In this document: positions 14,827 to 22,127 of the stretch, piece by piece
Numbering within the stretch: position 1 is the stretch's first letter
How the letters are laid out: the number at the start of each line of letters is the position of its first letter
From: Betaproteobacteria bacterium
GTDB lineage: Bacteria; Pseudomonadota; Gammaproteobacteria; Burkholderiales; SG8-39
Reading direction: 5' to 3'
Assembly (NCBI GenBank): GCA_005884335.1
Contig: VBCJ01000001.1
Coordinates: forward strand, 1-22,594
DNA: 22,594 bases
Made by a program: the position numbers and the translations under genes
Notes under the pieces: generated by a model
What the model saw: only the letters and a program-made list of their open reading frames with translations
Database searches by the model: none
Told to the model about the DNA's origin: nothing

Positions 14827-14983
14827 GAAAATTCAGGAAAACAGATTTACCCGGGGGCGCCGAAATCATAGCATGCAGGACTCCGTCGGCGCCTGACGCG
14901 CTCTTGACGGTTTGCCGCGGCACTCGCAGCATTGGAGGACGGCGGAAACAGCCGTTCCATGTATCAGAACACCGGAGGCAGGC

Positions 14984-16078
14984 ATGATCATCGACTTCGA
15001 TTCCCATCTGCGCGAAGGCTATTTCATGGACGAGGTCTACAAGCTCGAAGGCGCCTACGAGCGCTTCAGGCCGGTCAAGCTGAACGATGGGCGCACGCAC
15101 AACACGAAATTTCTGCATTCGCTCGACCCGATCAGCCCGCAAGGCCACGCCGCACACCGGCATCCCTACATATACGACCCCAAGACCCACTGGCGCGGCG
15201 GCGACGTCGCGGCGCGGCAAGTGGGCGGCTACGACATGGCGCGCCGTCGCGAGGACATCGGCAAGGAGGGCATCGACAAGCAGCTGATGTTCCCGACGCA
15301 GATCACCGTCGCGACCTCGAACATCGGCGGGTTGGGACGCGAGTGCGCGCGCTTGTTCAACGACTGGGTCGCGAAACTGGTGAAGGGCCACGAGGATGCG
15401 TTTCTGCCCGTGGCAATGGCGCCGGCGGGCTGTCCCGAAGCCATGGCGGATGAGTTGCGCCGTTGCGTGAAGGAGCTCGGCTTCAGGACTTCGCACCTCG
15501 TGCCTTATTGCGGAACGCGCAATCTGGACGACCCGAGCTTCTACCCCTACTACCAGGCGGCGGAAGAGCTCGGCGTTCCGCTGCTGTGCCATCCCAACAG
15601 CAACGGCGAGCTGGTCGACCGGTTCGACAACTTTTTCAAGACGCACGTCATGGGACGCCCGACCAACTGTGCCGCGGCGCTCGTTGCGCTGGTGCTCGGC
15701 GGCGTGTTCGAGAAGTTCCCCAAGCTCAGAGTCGTGTTCTTCGAGTGCAGCGCCGAGTGGATTCTTTACTGGATGCACCGCATGGACGACGACTGGGAGT
15801 GGGCGAAGGATTTCCCGCAGATTTCCGGCATGCTCCGCATGGCACCTTCCGAATACATCCGCCGCAACTGCTACGTGACCTGCGAGGCGGACGAACCCGA
15901 CCTCAGGCGGCCGGTCGCCGAGATCGGCGAAGATCACATACTCATGGCGAGCGACTATCCGCACTTCGACTCGGAGTTTCCGCACACCGTTTCAAACATC
16001 CGCGCACGCGGGGACCTCACCGAGCGTCAGAAGGAAAAGATCCTCGGCGAGAACGCAGCGCGCCTGCTGCGGCTCTAG
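14984..16078 (+). CDS. Amidohydrolase family 2 (ACMSD-like) metal-dependent hydrolase
   Basis: ATG 14984 is preceded by GGAGG (14974-14978) and gives 364 residues; an in-frame ATG at 14912 would add a non-homologous leader. Probable metal-site residues are in IDFDSHLRE (Asp6, His8), LLCHPNSN (the barrel-strand His) and MASDYPHFDSEFPHT (the late Asp). This is the pattern of the amidohydrolase-2 group that contains decarboxylases such as ACMSD and 5-carboxyvanillate decarboxylase. Members of this subgroup hydrolyse or decarboxylate small, often aromatic, compounds; the substrate here is unknown. A binding-protein gene starts 12 bases later on the same strand, so an uptake-plus-catabolism operon is plausible but unproven. 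Confidence 0.88.
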   Translation: MIIDFDSHLREGYFMDEVYKLEGAYERFRPVKLNDGRTHNTKFLHSLDPISPQGHAAHRHPYIYDPKTHWRGGDVAARQVGGYDMARRREDIGKEGIDKQLMFPTQITVATSNIGGLGRECARLFNDWVAKLVKGHEDAFLPVAMAPAGCPEAMADELRRCVKELGFRTSHLVPYCGTRNLDDPSFYPYYQAAEELGVPLLCHPNSNGELVDRFDNFFKTHVMGRPTNCAAALVALVLGGVFEKFPKLRVVFFECSAEWILYWMHRMDDDWEWAKDFPQISGMLRMAPSEYIRRNCYVTCEADEPDLRRPVAEIGEDHILMASDYPHFDSEFPHTVSNIRARGDLTERQKEKILGENAARLLRL

Positions 16079-16090
16079 TCCTCTCACCCC

Positions 16091-17149
16091 GTGCCGCTTC
16101 GCCTCCTCGTTCTTTTCGTCTTGGCGATCGCGCCGGCGAGCTTCGCGGTCGAGCCCACGCCCGGTATTCTTGCCGTTGCCTCATACCAAGGCGCGGATCG
16201 CACCGAGCGCCTGATCGGCGCAGCCAAGAAGGAAGGCGAGCTGATGCTGTACTCGTCCCTCACGCAGGACGACCAGCTCAAGCTCGTCGCGGACTTCAAG
16301 CGCCGGTACGGCGTCACAGTGAAGTTCTGGCGCGGCAGCCAGGCGCATATCCTGCAGCGCGTGCTGAGCGAAACGCGCGGCGGCCGCTTCGAGTTCGACG
16401 TGCTGGAGACCAACGCGCCGCAAATCGAAGTGCTCGCGCGGGAAAAGCTGCTGCAGAAGATGAACTCGCCTTTCACCGAGCAGGAGTTGCTGCCCGAGGT
16501 CATGCCGGCCCACGGCGAATGGGCGCCCGACCGGCTCAACCTGCTCGTCTATGCCTACAACACCCACTTGGTGAAGCCCGCGGACGTGCCGAAGTCTTGG
16601 CAGGACCTGCTCGACCCGAAATGGAAGCGCCGCATCGGCATGGAGTCGACCAACGTGGAGTGGTTCGCGGCCTTGGTTGAATCGATGGGCGAGAAACCCG
16701 GCCTCGATCTATTTCGGCGCTTGGGCGATAACGGCGTTGCGGTGCGCACCGGACACAATCACAGCGCGGTCCTGGTCGCAGCCGGAGAGATTCCTCTGAT
16801 GCTCGGGATCTACAGCCACGACGCCGAGCGCATGAAGGCGAAAGCCGCGCCGGTCAACTGGTTCGTCCTTCCGCCCGCCGTCGTGCTGCCCTCCGCAGTC
16901 GCGGTCTCGCGCCGCGCGCCCCACCCCGGCGCCGCGGCGCTTTTCTACGACTACATGCTGACCGACGGCCAGCGCTTCTACACGGAAGTACACCGCGTGC
17001 CGGCAAACAAGAACTACGATACGGCGGTACGCCGCCTGGTGCGGGACCGCCAGGCCCTCAAGGTCGTGAATGCGCAAGAGGCCATCGACGACTACGACAA
17101 GTGGCTGGAACTCTACAAGCGCATCATCGTCGACCGGTCGCAGCATTGA
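16091..17149 (+). CDS. Periplasmic extracellular solute-binding protein (family 1, FutA/AfuA-like)
   Basis: The gene starts with GTG and encodes 352 residues. A Sec signal peptide (PLRLLVLFVLAIAPASFA, cut before VEPTPG) is followed by the family pattern AAKKEGELMLYSSLTQDDQ, FKRRYGVTVKFWRGS and FDVLETNAPQIEVL, then a second lobe with PKSWQDLLDPKWKRRIGME. This is the fold of ABC-type binding proteins such as those for ferric iron and other small ligands. No permease or ATPase gene is adjacent, so it is an orphan component here. Ligand assignment is not possible: the tyrosine pair typical of iron-binding members is not evident. Its gap to the upstream amidohydrolase is 12 bases, and to the downstream gene 13 bases, so all three are probably co-transcribed. 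Confidence 0.86.
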   Translation: MPLRLLVLFVLAIAPASFAVEPTPGILAVASYQGADRTERLIGAAKKEGELMLYSSLTQDDQLKLVADFKRRYGVTVKFWRGSQAHILQRVLSETRGGRFEFDVLETNAPQIEVLAREKLLQKMNSPFTEQELLPEVMPAHGEWAPDRLNLLVYAYNTHLVKPADVPKSWQDLLDPKWKRRIGMESTNVEWFAALVESMGEKPGLDLFRRLGDNGVAVRTGHNHSAVLVAAGEIPLMLGIYSHDAERMKAKAAPVNWFVLPPAVVLPSAVAVSRRAPHPGAAALFYDYMLTDGQRFYTEVHRVPANKNYDTAVRRLVRDRQALKVVNAQEAIDDYDKWLELYKRIIVDRSQH

Positions 17150-17162
17150 TCCCCCACGGACC

Positions 17163-18047
17163 ATGAAGAGTACGTGGTCGATTCGTCCCCAGCTCTACGC
17201 GGCGGTGTTCGCCGCGCTCCCGGTTCTGGGATGTACGGCTCAAACCGTAATCTACGAGAAGGCCTCGTCTTACAACACCATCATCGTCACCGAGGATCAC
17301 AAGGGCATGCGCACGCTGCTCTTCGAAAGAGGCGGCGGGCGGCAAAGCGTCGTGAAACCGGGAGATCCGGATCATCTGGAGCTGCCCTATGCGCGGGTCG
17401 CGCTCGCCGGGCTGGCGCTGTGCGAAGAACCGCGCCGCATCCTCGTCATAGGTCTGGGCGGGGGGAGCTTGCCGATGTTCCTGCGCAAGCATTATCCGGC
17501 CGCGGGGATCGACGTGGCGGAAATCGACCCGGATGTGGTGGACGTGGCGAAGAAGTACTTCGGCTTCCGCGAGGACGAGCGCATGCGTGCCCACGTCGGC
17601 GACGGGCGGCAATTCATCGAGAACGCCCGGCAAGCCGACTACGACATCATCTTTCTGGACGCCTTCGGCGCCCGCGACGTTCCGAAACAACTGACGACGC
17701 GGGAATTCCTGCAAATCACGCGCCGCGCGCTCGTGCCGAGCGGCGTCGCGGTCGCCAACGTCTGGCGCCCCGCTTCCAACCCGCTCTACGACCGGATGGT
17801 GCGCACCTACCAGGAAGCGTTCGAGGAGGTGTTCATCCTGGACGTCCCCGGCGACGTCAACAACATCTTTCTCGCGCTGCCCCGCGTGCAGCCGCTCGGC
17901 CAAGGCGAGTTGGCGCTGCTCGCCCGGAAAATATCCACCGCGAAACGGTTCCGTTTCGACCTGGGAGAGCTGGTCGAGTACGGGTTCTTGCATGCGCGCG
18001 AGAAGAACCCGCAGGCACGCGTGCTGAGGGACGCAGACCCCCGGTAA
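17163..18047 (+). CDS. Exported spermidine-synthase-like methyltransferase-fold protein
   Basis: The 294-residue protein combines an N-terminal export signal (MKSTWSIRPQLYAAVFAALPVLGC) with a spermidine-synthase-like domain. The nucleotide-binding glycine loop is ILVIGLGGGSLPMF (from residue 93). EIDPDVVDVAK (from 120) holds the acidic residue that normally binds the ribose, and DYDIIFLDAFG (from 159) supplies the catalytic-type Asp166. In cytoplasmic SpeE the reaction makes spermidine from putrescine and decarboxylated SAM. Here the signal sequence suggests the domain is outside the cytoplasm, where that substrate is not expected, so the function is unknown. VLGC at residues 21-24 is a weak lipobox, so it could be a lipoprotein. 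It ends a probable three-gene operon. Confidence 0.82.
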   Translation: MKSTWSIRPQLYAAVFAALPVLGCTAQTVIYEKASSYNTIIVTEDHKGMRTLLFERGGGRQSVVKPGDPDHLELPYARVALAGLALCEEPRRILVIGLGGGSLPMFLRKHYPAAGIDVAEIDPDVVDVAKKYFGFREDERMRAHVGDGRQFIENARQADYDIIFLDAFGARDVPKQLTTREFLQITRRALVPSGVAVANVWRPASNPLYDRMVRTYQEAFEEVFILDVPGDVNNIFLALPRVQPLGQGELALLARKISTAKRFRFDLGELVEYGFLHAREKNPQARVLRDADPR

Positions 18048-18056
18048 CCGACGACC

Positions 18057-19049
18057 CTAGGCCGCGACCATCCCGTGCACGCTGAACAGCTGCTCCGGAT
18101 CGGTCCAGACTTTTTCGGGCGTGAACCCCGCCCGCTTGCCCAGTTCCTGGAACTCGGCAATCGAGTACTTGCAGGAAATCTCGGTATGGATGGTTTCGCC
18201 CGGCGCGAAATCGAACCGCCGGCCTGCGACGTGCACGAACTGCGAGTACAGGCTCTCCAGGTGCATCTCGATGCGGCCCATGATCGGTTCGTAGAACGCC
18301 CTGTGACGAAAGCGCTTCACCTGGAAATCCGCTGCAAGCTCGCGATTGATCCGATGCAACAGGTTGAGGTTGAACTGCGCTGTCACGCCCCTGGGATCGG
18401 CGTAGGCAGCTTCGAGTGTGGCCTTGTCCTTCTTCAGGTCCACGCCAACCAGCAGGACCCCGCCCGCCCCCGCCATCTTGCGAGCCTGCCTCAGAAAAAC
18501 GAGCGCTTCAGCGGGAGTGAAGTTGCCGATGGTGGAGCCGGGGAAAAACACCGCTTTCCTGCGGATCGGTACGCCCGCAAACTCGGGCAACACGAGAGGC
18601 TGCGTATGGTCGGCGCAGATACCCACGATATTGAGGAAGGGAAAACGGCGCGCGAGCTCGCTTGACGAAGCACGTAGCGTATCGATCGCGATGTCGATCG
18701 GAACGTACAACTGTGTCTGCAGCGCCTGGATCAGGATGCGCGTCTTGGCTTGCACGCCGCTGCCGAATTCGATCAGCTGCGCCTCGGGCCCGACGAATTG
18801 CGTGATTTCCACGATGTTGCCGCGCAGGATCGCCGTCTCGGTGCGCGTCAGGTAGTACTCGGGCAGCTCGCAGATCGCCTCGAACAGGCGGCACCCCTGC
18901 TCGTCGTAGAAGTACTTGGGCGGAATGCTCTTCTGCGGAAGCGCAAGGCCGGCGAGCACATCCTCGAGGAGCCTCTCCCCACGGGGAAGGAAGCTGTAGA
19001 AGCGAACCACCCCGGGCGCCGAAGGCTGCGGGGAGGGTTCCGGCTTCAT
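18057..19049 (-). CDS. egtD: L-histidine N(alpha)-methyltransferase (EgtD family)
   Basis: The 330 residues match EgtD along their length. Family stretches are PPKYFYDEQGCRLFEAICEL (from 43), LPEYYLTRTE (62-71), SAM-site EFGSG (94-98), FFPGSTIGNF (168-177) with the Asn that contacts histidine's amino group, GVDLKKD (202-208), and HTEISCKYS (288-296), where Glu290 and Ser292 fit the imidazole-binding pair. EgtD trimethylates histidine to hercynine, the first step of ergothioneine synthesis. The sulfoxide synthase EgtB, often adjacent, is not in this window; the neighbours are a pbpG-like gene 15 bases upstream and, convergently, the spermidine-synthase-like gene, whose stop is 9 bases away. 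A related methyltransferase with another amino acid substrate is possible. Confidence 0.9.
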   Translation of the reverse strand: MKPEPSPQPSAPGVVRFYSFLPRGERLLEDVLAGLALPQKSIPPKYFYDEQGCRLFEAICELPEYYLTRTETAILRGNIVEITQFVGPEAQLIEFGSGVQAKTRILIQALQTQLYVPIDIAIDTLRASSSELARRFPFLNIVGICADHTQPLVLPEFAGVPIRRKAVFFPGSTIGNFTPAEALVFLRQARKMAGAGGVLLVGVDLKKDKATLEAAYADPRGVTAQFNLNLLHRINRELAADFQVKRFRHRAFYEPIMGRIEMHLESLYSQFVHVAGRRFDFAPGETIHTEISCKYSIAEFQELGKRAGFTPEKVWTDPEQLFSVHGMVAA

Positions 19050-19064
19050 GCCGATGGCCGGGGT

Positions 19065-19961
19065 CTATCCCGGCCAGTCGTATAGTGGGTGGATCGAAGC
19101 GAAGTTGGCCCGCAGCGACAAGCCCGCGGAGGTCTGGCGCGTATTGGACCGGCCGGAGGCGAATTCCAGCCATTGACGTATGCGGGTCGCGTCGCCGACA
19201 CGAGTGTATTTGCCCCAAGAGTCGAGCAGCACGATGATAATCGAACGCTCGGCCAGCGTCACCTGCATGACCAGACACCGCCCCGCCTCGGCGATGTACC
19301 CGGTCTTGGACAAACCGATGTCCCAGCGGGAGCTGCGGGTAAGATTGTTGGTGTTGCCGAAGCGCATCGCGCGGCGCCCGATCTTGACCTGGTACGAAGT
19401 CGAGGTCGTATAGTCGCGGATCTTGGGGTAGGCGTGCGCGGCTTGCACGAGCTTCGCCAGGTCCTGCGCGGTCGACACGTTGCGGCCGGAAAGCCCCGTG
19501 CCGTCCTCGAAGCGCGTTCCCGACATGCCGAGCAACTGGGCTTTGAGGTTCATCGCCAGCACGCACGAGTCCTTTCCGCCCGGGTACGAGCTTGTGATCG
19601 CAGAGGCGGCGCGGTTTTCCGAAGCCATGAGGGCGAGGTGCAGCAGCTCGTCGCGCGTGAGCGTGGTGCCGACCTGCAGGCGGGAGTGCGAGCCGCGCAG
19701 CCTGTCGACGTCCGCTTTGCTGATCGTCACCGGCTCGTCGGGGTCGAGCTCGGCGTCCAGCGTGACGATCGCGGTCATCAGCTTGGTGAGCGACGCGATC
19801 GGCAACTTCGATTCCATGTTCTTGCCGAGGAGAATTTCGCCGGACTGCTGGTCGACGACCAGCGCGGCTTGCGATTTCAGCGCCGGCTGGCGCAGCTCGC
19901 GCGCGAACCCCGCGCTCGAAACGACCGCCAGTGCAAGGAGCGACATCGCGATGAACCGCAC
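19065..19961 (-). CDS. pbpG: D-alanyl-D-alanine endopeptidase, PBP7/PbpG-like
   Basis: I start at GTG 19961, four bases after GGAGG; a second GTG at 19973 in the same frame lacks a site but cannot be excluded. The 298-residue product has a signal peptide (VRFIAMSLLALAVVSSAGFA). It has the three motifs of the S11 serine peptidases: SLTK with catalytic Ser57 and Lys60, SEN (114-116), and KTG (219-221). Length and the absence of a C-terminal amphipathic anchor fit the small periplasmic PBP7 rather than DacA/DacC. PBP7 cuts meso-Dap-D-Ala cross-links in peptidoglycan. It lies just upstream of egtD in the same direction, likely co-transcribed. An AT-rich gap of 130-140 bases upstream probably holds its promoter. 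Confidence 0.92.
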   Translation of the reverse strand: MRFIAMSLLALAVVSSAGFARELRQPALKSQAALVVDQQSGEILLGKNMESKLPIASLTKLMTAIVTLDAELDPDEPVTISKADVDRLRGSHSRLQVGTTLTRDELLHLALMASENRAASAITSSYPGGKDSCVLAMNLKAQLLGMSGTRFEDGTGLSGRNVSTAQDLAKLVQAAHAYPKIRDYTTSTSYQVKIGRRAMRFGNTNNLTRSSRWDIGLSKTGYIAEAGRCLVMQVTLAERSIIIVLLDSWGKYTRVGDATRIRQWLEFASGRSNTRQTSAGLSLRANFASIHPLYDWPG

Positions 19962-19991
19962 CCTTCCTCCCACTTTCTTGTTGGGCCGGCC

Positions 19992-20020
19992 AGTTTAGCC
20001 TTGGCAAAATTAATTTGCAA
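19992..20020 (-). promoter_or_regulatory. Possible sigma-70-type promoter for pbpG
   Basis: On the minus strand TTGCAA (20020-20015) and TAAACT (19997-19992) are spaced by 17 bases. They lie in the most AT-rich stretch of the window, 30 bases before the chosen GTG. Each box matches four of six consensus bases, so this is a weak candidate supported mainly by spacing, place and base composition. Confidence 0.3.
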
Positions 20021-20103
20021 CGAAAATAACAGGATACGCGTGACACTTCACACGTCGTCGCGAAAATGGTCATGAGCCGCCCTGGGGTACCCCCGTTTTC
20101 TCT

Positions 20104-21939
20104 TCAAGCTGCCGCCTGCTCGGCCTCCTCTTGCAGCTGCAGCGCCCACATCTGGGCGTAAGCGCCGTCTTGTTCGAGCAATTCCCTGTGGGTGCCGCGC
20201 TCCAAGATACGGCCTTGATCCAGAACAATAATCTGCTCTGCGTCCATGACCGTGGAAAGGCGGTGAGCGATCACCAGGGTGGTGCGGCCCCGGGCGATGC
20301 GGTCGAGCTCGGCCTGGATGCCTTGCTCGGTCTCCGAATCGAGCGCGGAGGTGGCCTCGTCGAAGATGAGGATGCTCGGGTTTTTCAGGATGGCGCGGGC
20401 GATCGCGACCCGTTGCTTTTCGCCCCCGGAGAGCTTCAGGCCCCGCTCCCCCACGCGGGATTCGTACCGGTCGGGAAGGCTCTCGATGAATTCGTGGATG
20501 TGCGCCGCCTTCGCCGCCTCGATGACCTCTGCGGGCGATGCGCTCGGCCGCCCGTAGTGGATGTTGTAGAGGATCGTATCGTTGAACAGCACCGTGTCCT
20601 GGGGCACGATGCCGATCGCCGCGCGCAGGGACGACTGCGTCACGCCGCGGATGTCGGCCCCGTTGATGGTGATGCGGCCCGCGTTGACGTCGTAGAAGCG
20701 GAACAAGAGTCGCGCCAGAGTGGATTTGCCCGAGCCGCTCGCGCCCACCACGGCGACCTTGCTTCCGGCCGGGATCTCGAAGGACAAGTCGAACAGGATC
20801 TGGCGCCGCGGCTCGTAGGAAAAATCGACGTGCTCGAAACGCACGGTCGCGCTTCCCGCGCCTTTTCCAAGGGGCAGCGGCGCCGCATCCGGCCGGTCCT
20901 GTATCTCCCGGTCCTGGGTGAGCAGGCGGAACATGCGGTCCATGTCGGCGAGCGCCTGCTTGATCTCGCGGTACACCATGCCCAGAAAATTGAGCGGGAT
21001 GTAGAGCTGGATCAAGAGGCCGTTCACGAGCACCAGGTCGCCGAGCGTCAGAGTCTTCGCCACCACGCCCTCGGCCGCGAGGATCATGAGCAGCGTCACC
21101 GCGACCGCGATGATGCAGCTTTGCCCGATGTTGAGCAGCCCGAGCGAGGCCTCGTTCTTCACCGCCGCCGACTCGTACTTTTGCAGGTTCTCGTCGTACC
21201 GGCGCGCCTCGTATTCCTCGTTGTTGAAGTATTTCACCGTTTCGTAGTTGAGCAGGCTGTCGATCGCGCGCGTGTTGGCCTTCGAATCGAGCTCGTTCGC
21301 CCGGCGGCGGATTTCCATGCGCCACTCGGTGATAGCCACGCTGAAAGCGATGTAGAGGGCCACCGCGACAAAGGTGACCGCCGCGAAGCGCCAGTCGAAC
21401 TTGGTGAGAAGGATGACCGCCACCAGGCTGAACTCGAGGACCACCGGGACGATCGAGAACAGCATGTAGGTCAGCAACGTCGAGATGCCGCGCGTGCCGC
21501 GCTCGATGTCGCGCGACACGCCGCCGGTATGGCGCTCCAGATGAAAACGCAGGGACAGGCTGTGCATGTGGCGGAACACCGTGAGCGCGACCCGGCGTAT
21601 CGCGCGCTGTGTCACGCGCACAAACACGACGTCCCGGAGCTCCGCGAACAGCGTGGTCGAGAAGCGCAGGATGCCGTAGGCGGCGAGCAGCGCGAGCGGC
21701 AGAACCAGTACGGCGGTCTGCGCGTCCAGCGAATCGACCACTTCCTTCAGGATAAGGGGCACGCCGACGTTGGCGAGCTTGGCGGCGGTCAGAAACGCAA
21801 GCGCGATCGCCACGCGGACGCGGAATTCCCACAGGTACGGGAACAGCATCCCGACCGCGCGCCATTCGCTGCGCCGTTTCGTCGCGGCGGAATCCTTCAG
21901 CGGGATGGGCAAGGCAAAGCTGCGATGATCGTGTGCCAT
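20104..21939 (-). CDS. Atm1/ABCB7-type ABC exporter, fused permease and ATPase
   Basis: The 611-residue half-transporter has six membrane helices (about 40-325) and a C-terminal ATPase. Atm1-group features are ANVGVPLILKEVVDSL, LRFHLERHTGGVSRDIERGT (131-150) and LLNYETVKYFNNEEYEARR (229-247). ATPase motifs are Walker A GASGSGKST (399-407), Q-loop VPQDTVLFNDT, signature LSGGEKQR (503-510), Walker B ILIFDE (523-528) and H-loop His559. Bacterial Atm1 homologues in the inner membrane export glutathione adducts of heavy metals and possibly sulfur species; they act as homodimers. The minus strand shows no Shine-Dalgarno before the ATG, although homology supports this start. A REP pair begins about 30 bases upstream, in the gap shared with fadE. 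Confidence 0.94.
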   Translation of the reverse strand: MAHDHRSFALPIPLKDSAATKRRSEWRAVGMLFPYLWEFRVRVAIALAFLTAAKLANVGVPLILKEVVDSLDAQTAVLVLPLALLAAYGILRFSTTLFAELRDVVFVRVTQRAIRRVALTVFRHMHSLSLRFHLERHTGGVSRDIERGTRGISTLLTYMLFSIVPVVLEFSLVAVILLTKFDWRFAAVTFVAVALYIAFSVAITEWRMEIRRRANELDSKANTRAIDSLLNYETVKYFNNEEYEARRYDENLQKYESAAVKNEASLGLLNIGQSCIIAVAVTLLMILAAEGVVAKTLTLGDLVLVNGLLIQLYIPLNFLGMVYREIKQALADMDRMFRLLTQDREIQDRPDAAPLPLGKGAGSATVRFEHVDFSYEPRRQILFDLSFEIPAGSKVAVVGASGSGKSTLARLLFRFYDVNAGRITINGADIRGVTQSSLRAAIGIVPQDTVLFNDTILYNIHYGRPSASPAEVIEAAKAAHIHEFIESLPDRYESRVGERGLKLSGGEKQRVAIARAILKNPSILIFDEATSALDSETEQGIQAELDRIARGRTTLVIAHRLSTVMDAEQIIVLDQGRILERGTHRELLEQDGAYAQMWALQLQEEAEQAAA

Positions 21940-21970
21940 GGAGGAGTGTCATGTTACATCGACGCGGGGG

Positions 21971-22067
21971 AAAACCGGGGACAGACCACGGTTTTCGGAT
22001 CCGCGAATCGTCACTGCCGTTCACTTTTGGATTTCTGCGCTGAAAACCGTGGTCTGTCCCCGGTTTT
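21971..22067. repeat. REPIN-like inverted REP pair between divergent Atm1-like gene and fadE
   Basis: The left hairpin at 21971-21995 and inverted right hairpin at 22043-22067 are separated by 47 bases, which include CTGCCGTTCACTTTTGGA. Both hairpins have full A and T tracts. Unlike the other pairs it lies between two divergent starts, 32 bases from one ATG and 60 from the other, so it sits where promoters or leaders should be. Confidence 0.92.
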
Positions 22068-22127
22068 CCGGAGCGGCGTATCATGCCGTATTGCGTCATA
22101 GCACCCAGAGAACATTCCGGAGGGCCC

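Noticed and set aside
14827..14983. Promoter TTGACG at 14904 for the amidohydrolase operon
   Set aside because: The -35-like box has no -10-like sequence at suitable spacing, so it was not listed as a feature.
12626..15985. A 1119-residue open frame on the minus strand
   Set aside because: Only the part from 14074 down is LutB. The rest is antisense to the amidohydrolase and runs across lutA in another frame, as often happens in GC-rich DNA.
20131..22101. A 656-residue plus-strand open frame opposite the ABC exporter
   Set aside because: It is rich in His, Asp, Arg and Glu with no domain pattern, typical of antisense shadows, while the minus strand has a complete Atm1-type protein.
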